64,000 nt of DNA, from positions 36,794 through 100,793 of the forward strand of contig VXAA01001946.1 in the NCBI GenBank assembly GCA_013399115.1. The letters run 5' to 3'. The stretch is from Anseranas semipalmata (lineage: Eukaryota; Chordata; Aves; Anseriformes; Anseranatidae). Positions 10,602 through 24,000 of the stretch are shown here, piece by piece. The position numbers and the translations under genes were made by a program. The notes under the pieces are model-generated. The model saw only the letters and a program-made list of their open reading frames with translations. It made no database searches and was not told the origin of the DNA. Within the stretch, counting starts at the first letter, position 1; the number at the start of each line of letters is the position of its first letter.

Positions 10602-13600
10602 CTGAGGTAGAGAATAGCTTCTGTACATTAAGACATTAAATGCATGCTAGAACTCTTTACCTTTGAAAAGATTTGCCACCCGAGTGAAGTGTGAGAAAAG
10701 TGCTAAACTGAAATTACTATTGATATTGGTGTGAATATTGATATAATGATGATGCGACTCATAAGACAAGGATTATGGACTCAATGAAATGATCAAGCAG
10801 TGATTCATAAAAGGAATTATTTTTTTGTGCTGTATGGTGCTATTCTACATAGCTTTGCCACTAGGTATTTTAGATTCCAAAAATATAAATAAGTTAAGAA
10901 TAATTGTATAAATTAATTTTATCACACAGCAAAGTGCAGGATGACCCTCTTTGCAAATTGCTGTGGGAAAAATGATGCTTATATTTTTCCATAAACATCT
11001 GCTGATTGTTGGACAGTGTATCACTTCAAAAGATCCGGTCCAGTAGAACAGTTCTTATGTTCCTATATGTCTGACTAGATGTGAATTTTAATGATGGTTT
11101 ATATGGAGATCGGGAAAAGGGAGATTTCTTCAGCACCAATGTCCACTGTTTTCAATAGTTTGCTTCCTTGGTGGTCCTGACCTTCACCTAAAATTGCGCT
11201 GAGACGTTGGGTTGCCGTGGGGTCCATGCTGCGGTTCTCTACCATACATTTGGTAGAACCATTTAGCGGCTGATTGATAATGGCAGTTGTCTAGAAGGCT
11301 GATTTCAACAGAGTAAGACATTAGCTTATTATTTATGTATTTTACAGCAATAACGATAGAAACTCTTAAAAATGTAGGGCAGGCTTACCATTTGAAACAT
11401 TCTTGTAGCATTGAAAAGATATCTCAACCTGTAAGGTAATGTTAAAGATTTCTTTTCTGTCTTATATGAGCGTGTACTGTATTATCCTCGTTTTATTTGA
11501 AAATTTAGATTATGATTTTCAAAGTTTGTTGAACATTAAATGGGAACTGGACGTCTCTGTTTTGTTGGTGGGTGTTTTTTTGTTTTTTTTTTTTTAAAGC
11601 TGTTTAGCTAAAATAACAACTTTCATCTCATTATGCCCACTGGCCCAGGATCCGACCTGCGCTGTTTGTAAAATGAAGATGTGGTCAGATTTGCAAAGAT
11701 TTACAAATATTGTAACTGAGATGAAGAGCCTTTTTGTCTTCATGTCGCTGAATTGTTGGGAGGATTCTGCCTTAATTATTCATAAATTCTAGTCTATGTG
11801 CATGGTAAACTTAGGGGAATAGTTTCAGTGAAGTCAGGTGTTGCATTCGAGCATGGCTTTAGTGTAAAGCCTTTGCAACCCTGGTGCTCTCTGGGGACTG
11901 GTGGCTTGACAAAGCTTTACTAAAATTGTACTTTGTGGAAGTGATTCCTTCCTATTATTTTCATTCCTGTTAAACATGTTCAATAAGCTTCATGAGGATG
12001 TGTGTACTGTTTCTCTTTGTGAAATTCTAAACATTTCTCTGATGATATTGATATATACTTCAAATATTTTTTATGCGTGCAGCCACCTCTGGAGGTTCTG
12101 GATCCTCTTTCGAGGCTCTCTGCCTGAAACAAGTCTTGACCTAAAAGTTGTGTTTCTGAAACTTGCTAATGCATTCCAACAGTCAAGGACAGAACAAACA
12201 ACTTGCAGTGCTTCTAGCAATTGTGATAGAAAACAAAACAAAAAAAATGATTATGGCATCTTTTTTAAGATTTCCAAAGTACATAACAGTAACAAGTAGC
12301 TACATTTCCAAATGTAAGAAAACGGTTGGTTTCAATTTCAGAAAGACTTAAAACGTAAAAATACTAATGAGATGGTCTTTATGTCTTGAGTGATGTATTT
12401 CTTCTGACTGCCGATGTATGGCATTAGAAATGTGTTTATTTAATGTGTAGCTCTTTGTCATGTTATTTTTGTATACAAGAAATTGTAGCATATCTATAAA
12501 TATGTAATAGGAAATCTAAATAGAGGAACCAACACAGGATATTCACTGGATTTAAAAATATACTATTTAATATATATTAATTATTATTTAATTCTTTCAA
12601 AGTAGCAATAACTTTAATTGAAAACCATTTTATGTTGAATTTAATCTGTTCATGTTATTTTAGATTCCGAACTGTTTTTATTAAGGATATGTGACTGCCT
12701 GCAAAAACATTGTGTTTTCTAAGTTTAAAACAAGTGCTACAATCTTTAAATTTGGCTCTCCTTCTATATAAACTATCTCTGAAAGCATCTAATTTGATTG
12801 TTCCAAATGTTATCTCTTTTTTCAGTTTTTGTTATAACCTTAAAATTCACTTTGAAATATTTCTTAGTTTTGTTCTCAATATTTGTTGTAATGAACTGTG
12901 GAGGTTCAACATTTAATCACCCTGATACTATCACCTAAAAACTAAGAAGTCTTTCTGAGATTTTTATTGATTTAAAAGTTCTGTCAGTTCTATATGTATT
13001 TTCCAAATATATACCTGAAAGGATTTGCAAATGGCAGCCCAGTTTTTTTTGTTGTTCCAGCAAACATTTCTGAAATCAAATTGCTGGACTAAGGTGGTAG
13101 TTGAATATGTCATTAAGCGATGTGTTATAGTTCCTATTATATATTCAGCACCGAGATGTTCTCTATCATTTTATTTTATTCCAGAGGGTAAGAAAACAAA
13201 ATTGAGTAGGGACGTCTGTGAGTTATGTCCGCTATGTTGTTTTTAATCCAATGTAAAAAGCAACTTTAATAGTATTGCAAATAGCACAATAATAAATAGT
13301 AACATTCAAAATGAGAAAATACCATCTTCTGTACGCTTCTTCAGCATGTGTGGGTGTGATTGGCATATCTACAATGAAATATTTGTTTTCTCCAGTGGCC
13401 CTGAGTCCCTCTTGAGAGGGAGAACAAGACATAAGGGCTTCTGCAATGATAAAAAGTTCTATTTCTTTCGTAGAACTGCAGCCTGGCTCTAGCAGAGCAC
13501 TTGCCTGCATCCAGAGCTGCTGGCTGTCACGTAAGAGGCACTCCTGAGTGTGCTCTGTTAGCACAGGTGCTGTGGTTAAGGTTTGAGCACAGAAAATGCT

Positions 13601-14556
13601 CCATGTGCTCAGACTGGGAAATATAAAATGCTGTAGGTCTGCAGGTCTGTGCTTGGAAGAAAGCTGTGCAGATGAGAAAGAGCAGAAGGGTATCTCGTAC
13701 GAGCGAGTTTTTATAGGTTCTTTTTTCAGTTCGGTGAATTCCTGAGAATCCCAAATACTTCAAAATCTATTATCCTGTCCTTGCAACAGTTTATTTGGCA
13801 GGCTGATACAATCAAAATGGCATCTTAGCAAACAATCTGTATATCTGAGATATTAGTGATGAAGGGTGTATTCACAAAGCTTAAATTTAGTCTTACTCTC
13901 CAGTTATTAAAGTGGAGGTTTTTCTAGGTTGTGGTTCAGAGAAAGAAGTGGATGGGTCCCTATAAATAATACTCTGTTGATTTGAGGCATCTGGGTGGGA
14001 TTAACCTTTCTTTAGACTAAGAACAACCAATTTAAATAGCCTCCTAAATAGGAAAGAATTTAGCATCTTGCGTCTTGCCGCTGTCGGTGATTTCCAGCAA
14101 GCACTTGGTCTCGTTGAGCAGAGCAGTGCCTTGGCAGCAGCCGGATACCTGGGTCCGGTACCAGGCTGAGAGTGGGCTTCAGGCAGTCCTGGCCCGGGCT
14201 GGTCGAGGGCCGCTGCTGTCACCATTGCTTTGCAATAGGGGCGATTTACAGAGGCAAGCTAGGGTAAATAGTTACTGCAGCTACATCTTCTCCTACCTAT
14301 GTTTGCTTACGTCGCTCTTCCCATTTTCTTTCTTAATGCAATTACTAGTCATTTAAGCTGATGTCCCTGTTGTTCCCAAAAGGGTTTGGATGAGCTCACA
14401 GAGCATGCTGCAACTGGGAGATGGTTTACTGAGCTGTTGTTTACTTGCTTCAGCTCACTCTGGTCATCTGACGTGGTGGTGGGCCTCATCTGTTATGCTA
14501 TTAAGTCACTGAAGCCACAAAGGAAGTAGGGGCACATGCCAACGTCTGTCACGACA

Positions 14557-15065
14557 TGGCAGGGACCTCTGGGTCCCCCTGCTCCGAGCCCTGCTCCAGC
14601 AGGGCCACCCAGAGCTGCTCCAGAGCTTCTCCGATAGCAAATCTATTATTTTTTTTTTGTAGCTCTGGCTATGTCTTTCTGCAACCTGAGTGTAGTTTCA
14701 TGACTTCAATTATATCTCTGAGAGTGGCAAAAACATTCAAATTTATCTTCAGAAAATGCTTCCAATTAATTAAATGTGTGTTTCTAATGATCTTGTAATT
14801 TAAGCGTTTCCGGATGCTCAGAGGGAACGGGAACCTCCTGTGCTCCAGTTTGTGCCCACTGCCTCTGGTCCAGGCACTGTGCACCACTGAGCAGAGCTCT
14901 GTCCTCTTTGCACCCCGCCTTCGGGTATTTCTGGACATGGATGAGATCCCCCTGAGCCTTCTCTTCCGAGTCCCAGCTCTTGCAGCCCTTTTGCGTCTTG
15001 CTGGCCCTCAGCTGGGCTCTCTCCAGTATGTCCAGGTCTCTCTTGTACTGGGGGGCCTGGCACAA
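14557..15065 (-). pseudogene. Remnant of CR1 ORF2 C-terminus
   Basis: On the minus strand, one frame reads [18 protein letters not shown] near 15045, a second frame reads [12 protein letters not shown] near 14840, and after the interruption a third stretch reads QLWVALLEQG near 14610. These three pieces, in this order, are the C-terminal end of the CR1 reverse-transcriptase protein downstream of the RT domain. The change of frame between the first two pieces and the foreign insert before the third show that it is dead. The endonuclease and RT domains are absent. Confidence 0.85.
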
Positions 15066-15145
15066 GGCACAGGACTCCAGGTGTGGCCTCCCCAGTGCTG
15101 AATGGAGGAGAAGGATCCCCTCCCTCGGCCTGCTGGCAGCACTAA
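14557..15145 (-). mobile_element. CR1 LINE 3' fragment, antisense and interrupted
   Basis: Read on the minus strand, this is the 3' end of a CR1 non-LTR retrotransposon, the dominant avian LINE. The part at 14806-15145 carries hallmark CR1 sequence: phrases such as CTCCAGTATGTCCAGGTCTC and CTCCAGGTGTGGCC on the plus strand are the reverse complement of the end of ORF2. The part at 14557-14622 matches the last bases before the 3' UTR. Between them, 14623-14805 is AT-rich and does not resemble CR1. By my memory of the consensus only about 100 bases should lie there, so 183 unrelated bases have replaced them. The copy is 5'-truncated, as most CR1 copies are, and cannot move. Confidence 0.9.
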
Positions 15146-18100
15146 TGGTTGTTGTGACACTAATAGGATGTTGTAAAATGGAGGGGGCTGATACTCTGTG
15201 GTGGGTATCATTAATACGGTAGGATCAATGACAAATAATGATAAATATTGTTGTTATGATAAATGCCACAATACTTAGTTTGCTTTTTTTAAAATCAGCG
15301 TTCCTGAGTTCAACTCAATACTTGAGAAGGTTGGTTTCATTCATTTTTTTGAAGTATGTTTGACATGTTTATATAATGGAGAAAAACTGGAGAAAAAAAT
15401 CACCATAAAAATTCAGGAGCAAAAAGCAAGTCAAATAAAGATAACTGCATCGTTATTATTACATTTGAATGCAGCTTCTCAGACAACTTTTTGATTTTGT
15501 GAAAGGCCTTATTAATGATTTCTAAATAAGCAGACTTTGCAATGTTAATGTTATCTGTGATGCATTATTGAATCAACAGAAGTAAAGCTGCTGTCATTAG
15601 CACGTTATTATTTAGATCTGATGAAACATAATGACTCTTTTAAGTGCAAATAACTGCAGCTAGCAAGTAACTAGCCAAATACGAGAGGTAGGATAGCAAG
15701 GAAATGACTCACAGGAGTGGGAAGTAATATCGAAGAAATACCAACACTTATTAGAAGAAAAATACACGAGATGCCATTTCTCACTGTTACAAATACATTT
15801 GAGGGCAAACCACTAGTCCCCGAGTAGATAATGGTGATATTGTTTATTGGAAATTTTTTTCTTTTAACTATCCTGCTTTGCCAGAACATCTGTCTGAAGT
15901 GAACTCTGAGCCTTTGATATATCAGGTTTGCCAGTGGTTATTGCTGCCTCTGGGACTGCTAAAATTAGCTACAGCTGGGCTGGCTGGAGCTTAACAGTAG
16001 CCAACTCTCAGCAATTTGGCTGCTGTGCTATATTTTAGTGGAGCAGTCTGGGGCTAGAAATAAGTACCCATAAGGTAAAATGACCTTTTCTGATATGAGT
16101 TAGGAGGAGGGGAATAAAAAAAAAAAAAGAAGGAAATTAAATTAACTTCCTGAAGGACACTTGTCAACTGTAGTGAATAACAGCTATTTTGAATGTCAAC
16201 TGATTAACCCCTTAATTAAAATAATTTCCTTTTTGTAGCCAGAAGACTTGCGTGAATATAGAAAAATGTGATAATGTAGAAGAGCTATTTAAAACCTATT
16301 TCTGTCAATCTAGATTGTAACTAACTGTGTTTGTCAGAGAAAATCAGGGCTGCAGGCAGCCTATCATAGGTGTATGCAGAAGCTATCTTCATGCATTTTT
16401 TTCCCATTAGCTCTAAAAATAAGGGGGATGCAGGTGTTGTGGGTTTTGTTAGTGGTATCAATATAAAACTAGTGGAAAGAGTTCTTGTCAATGGGAAATC
16501 ATATGTATCGCGAGAGAAAATTTTAGGTGGAATTAAATTTGCTTTCAATATCTGTGATTTCACAGTTTGAATAAACTCGCTTTTCCATTTCATTGTGGAT
16601 TACATGACTTTCAGTATCTGCAAGATTTTATAAAATTTCACCCTATTTCTATTTCCAGTAATTGTAAAGTGGAAGGTCATTTAAACAATTGGTAAGGGTG
16701 AGTTCTTTGCACTGAATGTTTACCGAAGCAAGCAAAAGCCAACCAGGTAGACCTTCCACCATTGTCGTGTTTTGCCCTCAGAATTTATAAGCTTAAGAAC
16801 CAGCAGCCAGTGCCTAAGCAGGTGCCCTGAGATACCTGGCAACCAGTCAGAAATTTATGTGGGTTATGATAAACGTTGAGCTTAGGCTGCATCTAATCTG
16901 CAGTAGGCTGAAATATTTCAAAGGGACCGTATGCTTACCTGTGGTTAAGCGCACCTGATTTGTGATGCTTCCGTGTGCACAAAATTTGCTTTCATGTGTA
17001 TCTTGGAGTAGAACCAAACTGATTCATTATGGTAAACTTCTGCATTAAGCAGTTTCCTACCGTTTAGCTGAAGGTTTCTTTTTAATGGAAGAACTCTTAG
17101 GTTAAATCTCAGTTCAAAATCCTCTCTGAGTGTTTACAGCCCATTACAGTTCATCATCTGTAATATTTAGAGCATAAGACTTTCTCATGCTTAGATTATT
17201 CCCTTATTTTTCTTAACTGATTTTTCTACTCTGTTTTGTAAAGTTTGAGAAGTCCGTTTTATTTTTTTGGTGAATATTGCTACCTATGTATCTTGCAGAA
17301 GAGCACATTCTCCAACATCGTTTGCTAACAACTAATCACACGTTAAAATTTGTTTTTAATGAAAGCAAATTATCAGTTGTTGAGCCAGGAGAAAAGTGCA
17401 AGGGGGCTAAAAAGAAAAATATAGTACTAGTGCAGAACCTAGGGAGGGCCCTGGGGCAGAGATCAAGAGCTGGGGTTACCCAATGTGGTGCGTAGAGCAG
17501 AAACTTGGAAGGTAGCTAGCTAAGGAAAACAAATATGTAACAGATCTGATGAGAATTTTTCAGTGTTTCTTTGCAAATAGAGAGGATGCTTTGAAATGAG
17601 TTCTGCGTAAGGAGTAAGTTGCTTTTAAACCAGTAGTGCTAGGTAATGAGTCCATGTGTCTGTATAATAAAAAAAAAATGAGTTTCCGCTTAACTTGGTC
17701 ATAGTTGCATTCTGGATAAAAAGGCTGTGTGCTGTTAATTTCACGCTGAAGTCTCCATATGTTGATCGAATTGCTAAATTGGGCCCTTACTGCCGTGACT
17801 CAGACACTACTGCAAAGACATCTGTGAGAAAAACACATGGGATGTTATAAATTTCCTTGAATTTTATGAAAAAAATATTCAAAAAGCATGGATAACAAGT
17901 TATTTAATATTACAATTTATTATATAAATATACTAAGGAGCATGGACTGTATTTTTCACTTTCTTTCCTGTCTGTCCCCTTGGGCATTTCTTTGTTATAT
18001 AATGATCCTCCATATGAATTCCTACTTCTATATTTTATTTTTGAATACTGAAATTTTAATAAAATAGTCATATATACCTTTCTTAGTAAAAATAATTCAA

Positions 18101-20333
18101 ATTTTTATAGTAAAATAGGAATTTAATGTATTTGCTGAATTTCATTATTAGGTTAAAATGCTCTGTCAGTACTTTCACTGATAATACATGCAATATTATT
18201 AAATGCCATACACCAAAATTCTGTATCAGAGATTATAATTATTCATCATGCTAAACAGCAGGGGCCTTACTATGTTGTTCCTGTGCATTTCATTTGCCAT
18301 TTCTATAGACTTACATCATCTGCCTTCATTTTTATTTGTTATCTAGTTATTTTGATCATTGTGTTTTATCCCTTATATATCTTCATGTATTTTAACTGAA
18401 AGGTTTTCTTTTAAAAAGTTGTAATTTTGCAGAAACTTAAGGATACTCGGGCAAATCTGTCCACCAGGTTTTGTTTGTTTTTGTTGGTTTTATTTTTTAA
18501 ATCTTTCTAATAAAAATAATAGATTGGGTCAGTTAGTGTAAATAGGAAATCATTCGGGACTTCCTCATCTCAGCTGTTCCATATGATAAGTTTGTAAATC
18601 TATTTTCTTTTTGAATTTTTTTTTGTAAGTGAATTTGAGAAATCACCTCAGTATTTACCTGATGGGAAAGCAGTGCCACCACAACATATTTCCAGATCTT
18701 TAGGAATAGTCCCGTCAAAAAGCCATAAGGACGTAAGGTGTGGTTTGCAAACCAGAGTTCAGCAGGGACGTTGTGTGGCACTGACATCATCACGTTCCTT
18801 TTGTTGAACCTCCTCCCAAAACCAACCAAAAAACCACCACAAAACAAAACGCCACACCCTGAGAACCAGGCAATTTTAAGCCTTTTCTTTGTACTTTTAA
18901 TTTCTTAATTGTCCTGAATAAACTCTCCCTTAAAGTCTATAAAGTCTTTTCGGCAGTTATATCATCTCTGGTCTTTGCAAATGGCTTTGTTAGCAGCTTA
19001 TGCTTCTCTTCGTTATGACTTACAAATAGTTGTTCCTTCCTCAAAAAGAGGCTGAGGGTTTCTCTACTTTTTGGACTTTTCATTGGCTTTGCTTCCTTTT
19101 TTTTCCATCGTTCTTTGGTAATCGGTATGTGCAGTAGTGTTATGCTTCAGTCATCTGCAGAACTATTCTCCTAGATATTAGAGATCACGTAGTAATAGTT
19201 GCTCTTTCTGCGACCATTCTGTGCTTTGCATCCTGAAACTGGATTTATTTTATCTAACCTGATTAAAATATATATATATAGTCCATTTAAAGTAATTACT
19301 GCAGTAACACTTTCTCAGTGTGTCATTATCATAACTTTAACTCAACGAATCAGTTTCCACAAACTACAGCTGCTTGCAGTTGCAGCCAGTTCCCCGCGGT
19401 GCTGCGTGGTGTTGCTGAACGGCCGGTGAGCCTGCCTGCAGGGTTTGAGTGCCGTGTACGAGCTGAGGGAAGAGGGCTGGGAACATCGCAAAACTAAGCT
19501 GGGAAAGATCATTAAGTTATAACGGTCATAGTGAGCACCTGTAGTTTCAGGTTTTTGTCCTTTTTTTTGGTGCTGTGTATACAAACTGCTGGCTAAGGAA
19601 GGCTGCAGCATTAACAAAACAGGTGCCCTTTATAATTTTTTGTAAGTTTCAAGGTTGCTGGATGTGAAGGAAAATATTTTTCTTCAGTTGTCTGCATTGT
19701 GTGTGTTAACTTTCATAGAGGGGAACCTGATTCACCTCCTTGGGATGATGTTGGTCCAGCATTGTTGCCTGGTACTAAAGCTGTTGATCAAGCATTCCAC
19801 GTAGACAGTGGGCTTAGCTGCTTTTCCTTGAAGAAGGAGATAGATTTATATACATTTTAGAGAAAGTCCCTGGTAGAAACATGTTAAAGAAAATATTCGA
19901 AAGCACGTTATTGTCTCTGGAATCTAAAATCCACTGTGAAGTATTTGACAGTTATATTAAATGACATATCAGATCCCAAAATCCCAGCTGAAGTGTCTGT
20001 CATTTTAGGAGGTATGCAGTACTATTACTTATTGGCCTTCAAACAAACAAACAAAAAACACAAAACAATATAGAACAAAAAATCCCTCCTGCACCCAAAT
20101 CTGAGCTCCTTTATCTTACCTTTAAAGTACTCATTTTAATGCAGGGTCAAAAGAGTATGAATTAAAGATTCAGATTTCCAAGTTTGAGTGATGTTTGAGG
20201 TAGGGAAACTTCTCACTGGATGTAACCGATCGTATTTTATAGCTAATAAACTGTAAATGTTCTTTAAAAATATTCCCATATATTAAATTTCCAGTATGCC
20301 AGATTGTGGGAATTTCTGGATTGATATGACTTT

Positions 20334-20374
20334 AAAAAAAAAAAAAAAAAAGAAAAAAGAAAAAAAGAAAAAAA
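20334..20374. repeat. A-rich tract with regular G interruptions
   Basis: A 41-base A-rich tract with isolated G bases. No retroposon body is recognisable next to it. Confidence 0.85.
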
Positions 20375-21041
20375 TTCAGTTTGAAGAAAATAGCTTTGCT
20401 TTACAATCTGTATAGGTGTATTTACAATCAAGATGGCTACTAACAAATGGCACATGCCATCAGAAACCGGGTGTTTTTCCCATTCCTATTCAAATGTTTC
20501 TAGGGTTGTCATTACTGGTGTGGGTGCATTTAATCACAGTATCGGGAGCACAAGGAGTATCCTTGTTACTACAGAGATCAATTGAATATCTTTTAAAATT
20601 AAGTCTATTAAAGAATTAACCTTTTTTTTTTCTTTTTAGAATTTAAGCTCCATAAGAATGTGTAGCTCTACAAATTGACTACTATTTTTATAATAGTTAT
20701 CATAAATTTTGTTACAGTTTAAAATCTGTAATGTGTTTACTAAAACAAAAGCTGTCAAAGCTGTTGAATGTAGTGCTCTTGGTCTATTTTTTTTCTTTTT
20801 AATGTATTTTGACAGACAGTATTCCTAATTACTAACATAAGATTACTGCTTAGGATGTGTATGTAATCTTGTTTCTCAAAAGCTGTGTGCAGACTCTTGT
20901 AAAATGCAACCTGAAATGCATTGTACCAATTAGGATCTCGGCATCTCAGTGTTGTATCTAGCCATCAACTCCTCTGCTTTCCAAGCCAGCCAAGAGACTT
21001 GCAGAGGTGCAGTCATCTGCCCCGTGGCTGGGATGAGAGCA

Positions 21042-21092
21042 ATCCATTTGATGATGGAAACATGATCAAAATCCATTTCACGATGGAAACAT
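21042..21092 (+). repeat. Short tandem duplication, 29-bp period
   Basis: A 22-base unit beginning ATCCATTT and ending GATGGAAACAT occurs at 21042-21063 and again at 21071-21092, with two or three mismatches. The two copies are separated by 7 bases. Confidence 0.8.
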
Positions 21093-24000
21093 CTCTGAAA
21101 CAGGACCTTTTCCATGTCCATAACTTCTTGCTGCCCTTGATTCCTGCGTGGCCTGTCAGCTACACTGACCAGCCACCCTGGTATCTTCCCTGTATCTTCC
21201 CTGGCTGCTGTCTTCTCTTCTGAATCCCTGAGCTAGGAGCAATTCCACGCTGACCGTCCTCCCTCTGTAACCTCTGCCTGTTTCTCAGGGCTGTGAGCCA
21301 CGGCAGCCGCGTGGTGCCCAAGCCAGGCACTGGCACCCTGGGGCTGCCAAACCTCCCCTGGGGTGGCGGGGCCACGGGCAGGGGCACACTGCAGGGACAT
21401 CAGCTGCCGGGTCCCTGCAGCGTGAACCAGGCGTTGTGCTCTGGGTCGCTCTGCGCATCGGCCTGGGGGGAACGCTGGCTCCTGAGAGCTGAAGTGAAGT
21501 TCTCTTGTGGTGGCTGTCTAGGAGGAATTAAAATGCTGGGTAATAGATATTGAAGCTAATGATTACAGAGCTTCCTCACGTCTAGTGTGAACAATTTTAT
21601 AGTAGTATGCATACCGAGATGTTTGTGGTGGTTTGTACGTAATGTCTTATTTTAGTGGCTTTTATGTTGCTTATGCTTTTGCTTAAAAGTAAATTAAACA
21701 ATGATTCAGTTGATATAGTTGCATGTGTCTTGCTACCTGTTGCACACAGCAGTTTTCTTTCTGGAAAAGTTTAACCTCTATGCTCATATGATAGAATCAT
21801 AATTCTGCAAATATACCAAAGAGAAAACATTGCACAGAGTTCTGATGAAACCTTTTTGAAGTTAATTAATGTTTCATAGAGTTTATTTACAATATGTATA
21901 ATACAATTTTGCATAATTCAGAAGCATGCTATTTGATCTTGCAGTGTTTATTGAACTAAGAGTTTCTATAAAATGCATAAACAAATATATCAAACCAATG
22001 GTGGAAGTACTTCAGGGTGAAGTACACCAATTTTCTGAGAACTCTGCTCTAAGATACAGCTCCAGATTTTCAACTAGTACGATGCCATATACACAATAAG
22101 CCTTTTACAAACAATTTTTGCCTTTCAAGCAACTCCCCTATTCTATGGCAGAAAAAAATTTCTTGAAGTCATGAAGGTGGGAACTGCTGGGCATAAATAA
22201 GCGGAATATAAAGATTTGAGTTAGTCTTCAGAAAATACTGCTTTCTGGGATTATTGCTGCAGACCTACAGTACAAAGAGGTCATTTGGGAGTCACTTGCC
22301 ATTCCCCTGCAGTGTGTGTATGGGGGGGTATTCCAAAAATGACTAACATTCAAACAAAATGCTTAAAGCATGATGATTTTTTTTAAGAAATCCAAGAAAG
22401 CTGAGTAGCTGGTTCCTCTGGAGTTCTGGTAAGAGTAGAGTGCCGGATTCCCTCGGATCAGTGAAATCTCAACCCCACAGTGCATCGTATGGGTGTGCTA
22501 GCTGTGTGGCTTAGTGGGAGGACTGAATTCACCTGTCAGCCATGAAGAGAACAGGTAAAGCATCCTCAGCTGCTGGAAGATTGTATGCATATTCAGACTT
22601 CAAGAGCTAGCTCAGCTGTTACTCAGAAGTAAGTATTTACACCTTCTCTGTTTAATTTTTTCTCAATTGGTATTCTCTCATGTTTCCCTTCACTAAGTGG
22701 GAGAGATTCTGAAGCAGAAAGAGCATTTACTCAGACAGAAAAATAATAATTTTGCCTGTGCTTTTCATTTCTTCCTTTGCCATAATTTCCTTGATTATAT
22801 CTGGTTTGTCTGATTCTGCTGGGGAGGGGTGGTTCGTGCAGAGGGGCTGTGAAAAGAAGCCTGCAGCAAGCACATCTACAGAGGTAGTAAGCAAAGTGCA
22901 TAACAGAAACATAAGTTGAGAATTTTTTTTTTTTGGCAGGCTGTTCCATTTTTTTATTTGTTTTTTTCTTTGTTTATTTAATGCCATGTAATCATTCCAG
23001 CAGCCTGTGGAAGCAAGTGTTATAACATGCATATTATACACAAGTTGTCATTATTGTGTTTAAAAGAGAAAAATACCTCCCAGTGACTTCTTCCTCGCAG
23101 ATTGTTCAAACCATTGGCATATTGATGTTAGGACAAGAGACTCGAGGAACAGAAAGCAACCGTAGAGAAATTCATAACGTGAGCTTAGATGCATACTTGT
23201 ACTAATCTCACCAACCTCAGCTGATCAGCTGCTGTTCTTGAAAGTTCTGGGGGTCTGAATTTGTGTCTGGGGTTTTTGTTTATTTCACGTTGCAGCCAAT
23301 CTCCCTTACTCAGCCAGCTTGTATCTCAGGGTGTATCTTTCATGCTGCTGTGGACATGAAGTAAGCAAAACCTAAAAGAGAAATGCATTAGTCACTGCTT
23401 GCTATTTGGGAGATGCTGAAGAGTTCCATTGCACAGAGGAACAGAATTAGCAATGGTGTGTTAGCAATCAGTTTGCTTCTTTGAGATTGCTGTTGTTATG
23501 TAGAGTTCTGTAATACGAAATTTCAAAATCTTTGTGATGATATAGGGACTGTTACAAACTATTGTATTTTAATGTATAATATCTTATAAGCTTATATATT
23601 TTTAATTGTTTCAAAGGCCTCTGATTCAGCAGCAGTATGTGGCTTTGTGTGTGCACGTGCATGCAAACTGTAGAGGAGCAAACCCATGCCAGAACCCTTC
23701 CAATTTTACTATGATAGGGGTCTAACTCTGTTCAATGGTTCACTGAGAGCACTGATTAAGTGGTTATTTGCCAGTGCTTTTAAGGAAGAATTTCAAAATG
23801 GATTTAAAAATATGGAGTGGTATTTTCTGTAGTACTAATAAACAAATTCAGCTGCGAATGATAGAGTTCAGGAGGAATGACAACTATAGTGAAAGTTGGT
23901 GATGTTACAGAAAAAAAGGAGAAGAATGACTGTACATTAGAAAGTAAAAGGTGGGTTCTTATCTTTGTGTTTTTTTAGGCTACTGTCAAAGAATTCTGTA

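Larger units (their letters stand above)
5901..14556. other. AT-rich non-coding DNA
   Basis: No recognised gene or interspersed repeat. It holds the compound simple repeat at 6224-6275, an (AT)n tract at 6822-6840, an (AAAC)n tract at 8000-8022, a long minus-strand open frame at 9065-9496, and a weak minus-strand exon candidate at 10525-10601. The 14080-14230 part is GC-richer with several CpG but has no recognised motif. Confidence 0.6.

Noticed and set aside
14784..15101. Open frames of 80-95 codons on both strands
   Set aside because: They are decayed CR1 ORF2 end on the minus strand and its complement, already annotated as a mobile element.
16239..16320. Acceptor-like CTTTTTGTAG followed by a 26-codon frame ending in a stop
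   Set aside because: No nearby convincing polyadenylation signal or protein similarity; short enough to be chance.
21289..21553. GC-rich open block after TGTTTCTCAG, ending near CTGG|GTAATA
   Set aside because: The donor is weak, the peptide is low-complexity Gly/Pro/Leu-rich, and GC content explains the lack of stops.
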